A DNA stretch of 64,000 nucleotides, from NCBI GenBank assembly GCA_016786725.1, contig JAEUVU010000023.1, forward strand, positions 1-64,000. The letters are read 5' to 3'. Each line of letters begins with the position of its first letter. Position 1 is the first letter of the stretch. A program made the position numbers and the translations under genes. Shown here one piece after another: positions 59,245 through 64,000 of this stretch. The notes under the pieces were generated by a model. The model saw nothing but the letters and a program-made list of their open reading frames with translations, did not search any database and was not told the DNA's origin. The DNA is from Ferruginibacter sp. GTDB lineage: Bacteria; Bacteroidota; Bacteroidia; Chitinophagales; Chitinophagaceae.

Positions 59245-60468
59245 ATGTCTTTATACAACAAAAGGGGCGTATCTGCCCAAAAAGAAGAAGTGCACGCAGC
59301 GGTCAAAAACCTTGACCAGGGTTTGTATCCGCATGCTTTCTGTAAAATTTATCCTGATTTTTTAGGCGGTGATGATGATTTTGTAAACATCATGCATGCA
59401 GATGGAGCAGGTACCAAAAGCATACTGGCTTATTTATACTGGAAAGAAACCGGTGATATATCTGTTTGGAAAGGTATTGCACAAGATGCAATTGTGATGA
59501 ACCTGGATGATCTGCTCTGTGTGGGTATTTATGATAATATTGTTTTTAATTCAACCATTGATAGAAACAAAAATTTAATTCCAGGCGAAGTTTTGGAACA
59601 GGTGATCAACGGGTCCCAGGAATTATTTGACCGGTTAAAAACGTTTGGGGTAAACATTCATTATTTGGGTGGGGAAACGGCAGATGTTGGCGATGTAGTG
59701 CGTACGGTTGCTGTAAACGGTACCATGACCAGCAGATGGCTAAAGAATAAGATCATCAGCAATGAAAAAATAAAAGCGGGGGATGTGATTGTTGGTTTTG
59801 CCAGTTATGGCCAGGCAACTTATGAAACAGATTACAACAGCGGCCTTGGCAGTAATGGACTAACCAGTGCCAGGCATGACGTGTTGAATAAATTTTATGC
59901 CGAAAATTTTAAAGAGAGTTTTGATAATAACCTGTCGGATGATGTGGTTTATATTGGAAAGCACAGACTGACTGATTCTGTGGAAGTCATAAGTCAAAAG
60001 TCAAAAGTAAAAACAACGATTGGACAACTTTTGCTTTCGCCAACAAGAACCTATGCTCCAGTGATGAAAGAATTATTAGAAAATCATTTTGATAAGATAC
60101 ACGGCCTTATACATTGCAGTGGCGGCGGGCAAACCAAGTGCATGAAATACCTGCCTGAGTTACCGTCTGACGCTTCGGCTGACGGTGTTACAAGTCCGAG
60201 GTTTTTGAAAGTGATAAAAGACAATTTATTTGAAGCGCCGGAAATTTTCAAGATCATTCAGGAAAACAGCGGGAGCAACAATAAAGAGATGTACGAAGTG
60301 TTTAACATGGGTTGCCGCCTGGAAATTTATTGTGATACTGTTGACGCAGATATCATGATTTCAGCAGCAAATGAATTTGGAATTGCTGCACAGGTTATAG
60401 GCAGGGTGGAGGAGAGTGACGAAAAGGAACTTGTGATCAAGTTGAAAGAAGAAGAGATAAGGTATTAA
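59245..60468 (+). CDS. purM: Phosphoribosylformylglycinamidine cyclo-ligase (AIR synthase), Bacteroidota type
   Basis: A 407-residue purine enzyme that closes the imidazole ring of AIR. The N-terminal half has MSLYNKRGVSAQKEEVH, HADGAGTKSILAYLYWKETG, DLLCVGIYDNIVFNSTIDRN and the HYLGGETADVGDVVRT ATP-binding part; the C-terminal half has LLSPTRTYAPVMKEL, HGLIHCSGGGQTKCMKY and EMYEVFNMGCRLEI. Two stretches look inserted: SQKSKVKT (about 249-256), encoded by the AGTCAAAAG word (59985-60013), and PSDASADGVTSP (about 307-318), encoded by a hairpin-forming CCGTCTGACGC word. Both keep the frame. Confidence 0.95.
   Translation: MSLYNKRGVSAQKEEVHAAVKNLDQGLYPHAFCKIYPDFLGGDDDFVNIMHADGAGTKSILAYLYWKETGDISVWKGIAQDAIVMNLDDLLCVGIYDNIVFNSTIDRNKNLIPGEVLEQVINGSQELFDRLKTFGVNIHYLGGETADVGDVVRTVAVNGTMTSRWLKNKIISNEKIKAGDVIVGFASYGQATYETDYNSGLGSNGLTSARHDVLNKFYAENFKESFDNNLSDDVVYIGKHRLTDSVEVISQKSKVKTTIGQLLLSPTRTYAPVMKELLENHFDKIHGLIHCSGGGQTKCMKYLPELPSDASADGVTSPRFLKVIKDNLFEAPEIFKIIQENSGSNNKEMYEVFNMGCRLEIYCDTVDADIMISAANEFGIAAQVIGRVEESDEKELVIKLKEEEIRY
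59985..60013 (+). repeat. AGTCAAAAG repeat inside purM
   Basis: GTCATAAGTCAAAAGTCAAAAGTAAAAAC lies in frame in the coding sequence. It is the complement of the word used upstream of the purM start and at 2256. Confidence 0.75.
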
Positions 60469-60469
60469 A

Positions 60470-60506
60470 AAAATAAGGCAGTCATAAAGGCTGCCTTATT
60501 TTTTTA
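60470..60506. terminator. Bidirectional terminator between purM and the blaR1-like gene
   Basis: AAATAAGGCAG (60471-60481) and CTGCCTTATTT (60491-60501) form a perfect 11-bp stem with A-run before and T-run after. It serves both convergent genes. Confidence 0.92.
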
Positions 60507-60527
60507 AGTAAGAACTTTTCATGGCTA

Positions 60528-62468
60528 TTACTGTTCTTCTATCACAAAAGTGATGGGTTGTTTCTTGTAAGCATTTACTTTTTTGCCATTTTGTACCGCA
60601 GGTTGCCATCTTGGTGCATTGGTAATAATACTGATACAATGCTGCGCTGTCTTTGTTCCGATATAATTTTCTGTAGTTACATCAGATACGGTTCCATCGT
60701 TATGCACAATAAACTTAACAATGATGGTGTATTTACCTGCTTTCCAGCCTTCATCAACAGGCATACTGGCTTTTAGGTTTGCAAACAGGTATTTTCTCCA
60801 GGCTTCATCTCCACCTGTGAAGGCGGGACTGGTTTCGGTTTTTAAGAAAATCGTGTTTTGCCTTACATATTCTTTTTGTTTTTCCAGCACTTTGCTTTTA
60901 TCTAAAGGATAACCCTGCACGACAACTTCGTTAATTTTGTTGCTGTAAGCCACCTTTGCTTCATTATAGGCTGCGATCTCTAGCTTTTGTTTTTCAAGCT
61001 TATCCAATTGTATACCGGCTAAACGTATTGTTGCAGCTGAGTCATAGATTTTAGCAAGTGCTCGCTTCTCCATGTATATTTGTTTTTCGTTTTCCCTGAT
61101 CTTTTGTTCAAGAATAAGATCGTTTTTTATCCTTGCCAGGTCGTTCTCCTTTAATTTCAACTCCTGTATTTCGCTCTCAAGTTTCAGTTTGGCGGGATTA
61201 ACGCCGGTTATTTCCTGCTTTTTTGTTCTGATTGAAATAACACCATCTTTACCGGGTTGTCCGTACTTGGCAATAGCAGCTTCATTTTTAATTACGTCAA
61301 TACTCACAATATCATTCGGCATTAGCTGTTCGAGGTTAAAATCTTTTCCTTGAAGTACTCCATCCACAACAAAGAGCAGGTTAGATTTCCGGCTTTCAAT
61401 TTCAATAAGGGGTTTACCGCCATCATCCTGTATGGCAATTGATTTAATTTTCGGGTTTGTATCGGATTTGTTTATTGCTTGTATCACAGCTGTTTCCAAT
61501 TGTTCTTTATCAGGCAGGGTACCAGTGGGGTTTATAAATGCAGCAGGTTCGGCAAACGTAGTTGATTTTGCTACAGGGTTAGGTTTGTTTTTAATCTTGA
61601 ATGTAAAAGCAGCAAAAACCATTATTGCCAATGGCAATACCATGATACGGGCAAGATAATTTACCCTCGGATTTTTATTTTTTGTTAGCATAAGTAGTCT
61701 TCGTTTTATGGGTGAATAGAAAAAATTATTAGCCAGTTCAAACCGGTGTTTTGGATATGCAGCCTGCAATATCATGGCTGCAAAAGCAGATGTGTCGCTA
61801 TCTTCAACTGCTTTTTTATCAGCGATAAATTCATGGATCATGTTCAGCTCTTTGCGGTAAAGCCAGAAGAAGGGGTTGCACCAGCAAAAAATAAGAATGC
61901 TATTTACAAAGAGTTTATCGTGTGTATGTTTTTCCTGTATGTGAGCCACCTCGTGTTTAAATATCTGGCGGCCCGTTGTGGTACCTAAATCAATGCTGCT
62001 GTTCCAGAAAATGTATTTTAAGAAAGAAAATGGTGTGCTGTTATCTTGTGTATTTATAAAAGCAAAATCTTCTACCTGTTGCACAGGATATTTTTTTAAA
62101 AGGGTACGGATTAGCAATAAAGTACGCAGCATTACAGAACAGAAAATGAGGGAAACAAGCATGTAAATAACAGGGTATAATTGCTCAAAACTCCAGTTGC
62201 TTTCTTTTGCAGTAAACACAATATTATTCATGTATTCATCACCAGCAGATACAGCCTGTAATACACGTATAGCCTGGTTTGTATCTGCTGCCGGCTGCCA
62301 GAAATTTATTTTAAGCAGGGGTAATAAAAGTGACAGTATCATCGCAGTCAGTAAATAGAACCGGTTGTATTGGTGAAATATTTTATTACGCAGAAACAAC
62401 CAATAGTAACCAAACAAAATGCCGGAGCAGATGATCACTTTTAGCATGTACCAGAAGAAGGGTAGCAT
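60528..62468 (-). CDS. BlaR1-like M56 peptidase fused to plug-like and TonB C-terminal domains
   Basis: A 646-residue inner-membrane protein. Helices at about 8-25, 37-52, 98-120 and 270-290 frame an M56 zinc peptidase with HEVAH at 172-176. The periplasmic part has a segment IVSIDVIKNEAAIAKYGQPG (about 383-402) that copies the plug motif of SusC/TonB-dependent receptors, a coiled coil (about 425-520), and a TonB C-terminal domain (NDGTVSDVTTENYIGTKT to QPAVQNGKKVNAYKKQPITF). Paired with blaI, it likely senses an envelope signal, cleaves BlaI and may energise a receptor; this is inference from BlaR1. Confidence 0.9.
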   Translation of the reverse strand: MLPFFWYMLKVIICSGILFGYYWLFLRNKIFHQYNRFYLLTAMILSLLLPLLKINFWQPAADTNQAIRVLQAVSAGDEYMNNIVFTAKESNWSFEQLYPVIYMLVSLIFCSVMLRTLLLIRTLLKKYPVQQVEDFAFINTQDNSTPFSFLKYIFWNSSIDLGTTTGRQIFKHEVAHIQEKHTHDKLFVNSILIFCWCNPFFWLYRKELNMIHEFIADKKAVEDSDTSAFAAMILQAAYPKHRFELANNFFYSPIKRRLLMLTKNKNPRVNYLARIMVLPLAIMVFAAFTFKIKNKPNPVAKSTTFAEPAAFINPTGTLPDKEQLETAVIQAINKSDTNPKIKSIAIQDDGGKPLIEIESRKSNLLFVVDGVLQGKDFNLEQLMPNDIVSIDVIKNEAAIAKYGQPGKDGVISIRTKKQEITGVNPAKLKLESEIQELKLKENDLARIKNDLILEQKIRENEKQIYMEKRALAKIYDSAATIRLAGIQLDKLEKQKLEIAAYNEAKVAYSNKINEVVVQGYPLDKSKVLEKQKEYVRQNTIFLKTETSPAFTGGDEAWRKYLFANLKASMPVDEGWKAGKYTIIVKFIVHNDGTVSDVTTENYIGTKTAQHCISIITNAPRWQPAVQNGKKVNAYKKQPITFVIEEQ

Positions 62469-62502
62469 AAAAATTAATTTAAACGGTTAACTTTTTTATT
62501 CT

Positions 62503-62578
62503 GTTTCTTGTTATTTGTTTCTTGTTTGTAGATCTCTGCAACTCGAATGAGTTCAACGGGAAACAAATAACAAGAAAC
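62503..62578. repeat. Perfect 19-bp inverted repeat between blaI and blaR1
   Basis: GTTTCTTGTTATTTGTTTC (62503-62521) is exactly complementary to 62560-62578, with a 38-nt loop. It lies in the blaI-blaR1 gap on the minus strand. It also contains the GTTTCTTG word twice. Confidence 0.88.
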
Positions 62579-62585
62579 GGATTGA

Positions 62586-62942
62586 TTATTTTTTCTTCAA
62601 CTGTTTCAACAGCATCTCCAGGTCTTCTACACTGAGGTTGTTTTCTTTTATCATAAAGGATACTGCATTACTGAACGAGCCGTCAAAATATCCTTTTACA
62701 AAACTCTTCATTGTGTTTTTGCTGTATGCATCCTTGGTCACTAGTGGATAATATTGATGGGTTCTTCCAAATTGGGTGATGCCAACAAATTCTTTATCTA
62801 CCAATATTTTAATAATGGTAGCAACAGTGTTGCTATGCGGCTTCGGCTCTGATAATTCGTCCATAATATCTCTCAAAAAAGCCTTATCCAGCTTCCAGAT
62901 TACCTGCATGATCTGCTCTTCGGCCTTGGTTAAATTTTTCAT
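62586..62942 (-). CDS. blaI: BlaI/MecI/CopY family transcriptional repressor
   Basis: A 118-residue winged-helix repressor. The DNA-binding domain (about 1-75) contains LTKAEEQIMQVIWKLDKAFLRDIMDELSEP and the recognition-helix HSNTVATIIKILVDKEFV, then the dimerisation helices (about 85-118, NLSVEDLEMLLKQLKKK). BlaI represses its own operon and is inactivated when the M56 partner cuts it. Two AACTA-T(4-6)-TAGTT palindromes upstream are its likely operators; the promoter lies between and within them. Followed by the blaR1-like gene in the same direction. Confidence 0.95.
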   Translation of the reverse strand: MKNLTKAEEQIMQVIWKLDKAFLRDIMDELSEPKPHSNTVATIIKILVDKEFVGITQFGRTHQYYPLVTKDAYSKNTMKSFVKGYFDGSFSNAVSFMIKENNLSVEDLEMLLKQLKKK

Positions 62943-62968
62943 TTAATTATTTTTTTGACTTGATAAAG

Positions 62969-63000
62969 TAAATGTAAAACTAATTTTTTAGTTAAACAAC
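62969..63000 (-). promoter_or_regulatory. Promoter of blaI
   Basis: Minus strand: GTTG, 20-nt spacer, TACATTTA, one mismatch in each element. The first operator lies between the two elements and the second covers the upstream one. Confidence 0.5.
62978..62993. promoter_or_regulatory. Candidate BlaI operator 1
   Basis: AACTAATTTTTTAGTT, a perfect palindrome of 6-bp arms. It is flanked by GTAAA and AAC, extending symmetry. Confidence 0.7.
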
Positions 63001-63013
63001 TATTTTTTTAGTT
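62998..63013. promoter_or_regulatory. Candidate BlaI operator 2
   Basis: AACTATTTTTTTAGTT, 5-bp arms AACTA/TAGTT. Its centre is 20 bp from operator 1, about two helical turns, allowing two dimers on one face. Confidence 0.7.
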
Positions 63014-63193
63014 TACAGCGATTTTAACAATTGGCGAAAAATTATTTTTTAAACCTGACCTTGTAAAAGCTATTTTTGCCAGATAAGCAAAGTTGAAGAA
63101 TGGTATGCGGTAAAAGTGAGCGGTGCCAATGAAGCTTGATAGAATTCAAATGACCGAAACAAAATAAATATAAAACATAATCTTCTCCATTTT

Positions 63194-63210
63194 CCTCCCT
63201 TGCGGGGAGG
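63194..63210. repeat. Short GC-rich hairpin
   Basis: CCTCCC TTGC GGGGAGG, in the gap before ftsE; followed by ATAGGAGGGG. This kind of word is common in intergenic regions of many bacteria. Confidence 0.6.
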
Positions 63211-63240
63211 ATAGGAGGGGCTTCAAACTCAAAACTTTTT

Positions 63241-63930
63241 ATGTCTCAATCAATAGTTGAATTAACTAACGTAAATATTTATCAAAGCAACAGCCTTATT
63301 TTAAGTGATGTAAACATATCGATAGATAAAGGTGAGTTTGTTTACCTGGTTGGTAAAACCGGTACCGGCAAAAGCAGCCTGTTGAAAACCATGTATGGTG
63401 ACCTTGAATTGAAGAGTGGTGAAGGATGGGTTGCCGGCCATGAGCTGAAAACACTTACCTGGAAAACGGTTCCTTTCTTACGACGTAACCTGGGCGTGGT
63501 TTTTCAGGATTTTCAATTGCTTACCGACAGAAATGTGAATGAGAATATGAAGTTTGTTTTAAAAGCTACCGGCTGGAAGGATGAAAAGCTAATGGATGAA
63601 AAAATTGCTGATGTGCTTGAAAAGGTAGGTTTGAAAACCAAAGGCTTTAAGATGCCTTTTGAGTTAAGCGGGGGAGAGCAGCAACGTGTTGATATTGCCA
63701 GGGCGCTATTAAATTCTCCCAAACTTATTTTGGCTGATGAACCTACCGGTAACCTCGATCCGGAGACAACTGACGAGATTATGCATTTACTGTTCCATAT
63801 CTGCAGGGATTATAACACAACTATCATTATGGCTACGCATGATTACCTGGTGATTAAAAAATTTCCGGCACGTACCATTAAAACCGAGAATGGAAAAGTG
63901 TGGGATAATGCTACCATAGAAATGCTGTAA
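63241..63930 (+). CDS. ftsE: FtsE-like ABC ATPase
   Basis: A 229-residue soluble ATPase of the cell-division FtsEX type, which powers peptidoglycan hydrolase activation at the septum. Walker A GKTGTGKSS (about 38-46), signature LSGGEQQRVDIARA, Walker B LILADEPTGNLDP and the H-loop ATHDY are complete. The Q-loop reads VVFQDFQLL, typical for FtsE and LolD-like proteins. ftsX is not adjacent, which leaves a lipoprotein-export ATPase as an alternative. Its start is ATG at 63241. Confidence 0.88.
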   Translation: MSQSIVELTNVNIYQSNSLILSDVNISIDKGEFVYLVGKTGTGKSSLLKTMYGDLELKSGEGWVAGHELKTLTWKTVPFLRRNLGVVFQDFQLLTDRNVNENMKFVLKATGWKDEKLMDEKIADVLEKVGLKTKGFKMPFELSGGEQQRVDIARALLNSPKLILADEPTGNLDPETTDEIMHLLFHICRDYNTTIIMATHDYLVIKKFPARTIKTENGKVWDNATIEML

Positions 63931-64000
63931 GCTGCCGGGCATTGGCTTCATTATTATACACTGTCTGTAATAAACCTTGCCTCTTTTGTGCTTCCTGCTC

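Noticed and set aside
63911..64000. Possible 3' end of a minus-strand gene at the right edge
   Set aside because: A frame ending at 63911 (EQEAQKRQGLLQTVYNNEANA) looks protein-like and would overlap ftsE by 20 nt, but another frame ends near 63953. Ninety bases are too few to decide.

Overview
The window looks like chromosomal DNA from a Bacteroidota, most likely a Chitinophagaceae-type member of Chitinophagales. The sequence evidence is: near-consensus Bacteroidota promoters (TTTG, then TAnnTTTG) before several genes; leaders without Shine-Dalgarno sites; the short 285-residue primary sigma factor of this phylum; type IX secretion sorting tails of both A and B kind; SusC-plug-like and TonB modules on a BlaR1-type protein; a PUR/DUF3276 protein; and the three-gene cytochrome b558-type succinate dehydrogenase. 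The species is inference. No integrase, transposase, phage gene, CRISPR array or rRNA was seen.

Layout. 1-8.5 kb: start of a Wzx-type flippase (runs off the left edge), an M1 peptidase, an orphan peptide-binding lipoprotein, a diheme cytochrome c, MsrA, a PPC-domain protein, a lipoprotein and a MutS2 without Smr domain. 8.5-9.2 kb: REP-like hairpins and tRNA-Ser(TGA) with promoter and terminator. 9.2-11.5 kb: a secreted TPR protein facing an orphan SIR2-like protein. 11.7-15.7 kb: a stress block (two UspA proteins, an L,D-transpeptidase, Hsp20). 15.7-24.2 kb: an ABC exporter, PUR protein, pgi, carbonic anhydrase, threonine aldolase and the primary sigma factor. 24.3-30.3 kb: DUF4249 lipoprotein, trxB, folB, a bacterial RMD (FAM82-like) protein, a second M1 peptidase and a DKNYY lipoprotein. 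30.5-36.5 kb (minus strand): a JAMM-like secreted protein, a large PKD/T9SS-B protein, accD, class I aldolase and a BtuF-like protein. 36.55-37.36 kb: the only long gap, holding a repeat array with nested tiny ORFs and a terminator. 37.4-43.1 kb (minus): cystathionine beta-synthase, two tandem outer-membrane paralogues (one fused to OmpA) and a C-terminal processing protease. 43.3-50.6 kb: an amino-sugar kinase with murQ, a T9SS-A protein, a conserved hypothetical and sdhCAB. 50.6-64 kb: a secreted sugar dehydrogenase, a giant outer-membrane protein, holA, ribF, purM, the blaR1-TonB/blaI pair with its operators, and ftsE.

Most genes are single units of central metabolism, redox repair or envelope function. 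Clear functional groups are sdhCAB, kinase-murQ (peptidoglycan amino-sugar recycling), blaI-blaR1 (regulated envelope peptidase), trxB with msrA (thiol and methionine redox repair, although far apart) and the stress block. Five convergent pairs end within four bases of each other.

The most unusual material is outside ordinary genes: (i) the 36.76-37.05 kb array, where frame-rotating units make nested stop-start tiny ORFs ahead of a terminator and a metal-receptor-like gene; (ii) several unrelated short-word repeats that sit almost always just upstream of start codons; (iii) a 56-bp element with terminal inverted repeats that supplies the stop codons of both holA and ribF; (iv) repeat-like insertions inside purM; and (v) an orphan SIR2-like, possibly anti-phage, protein.
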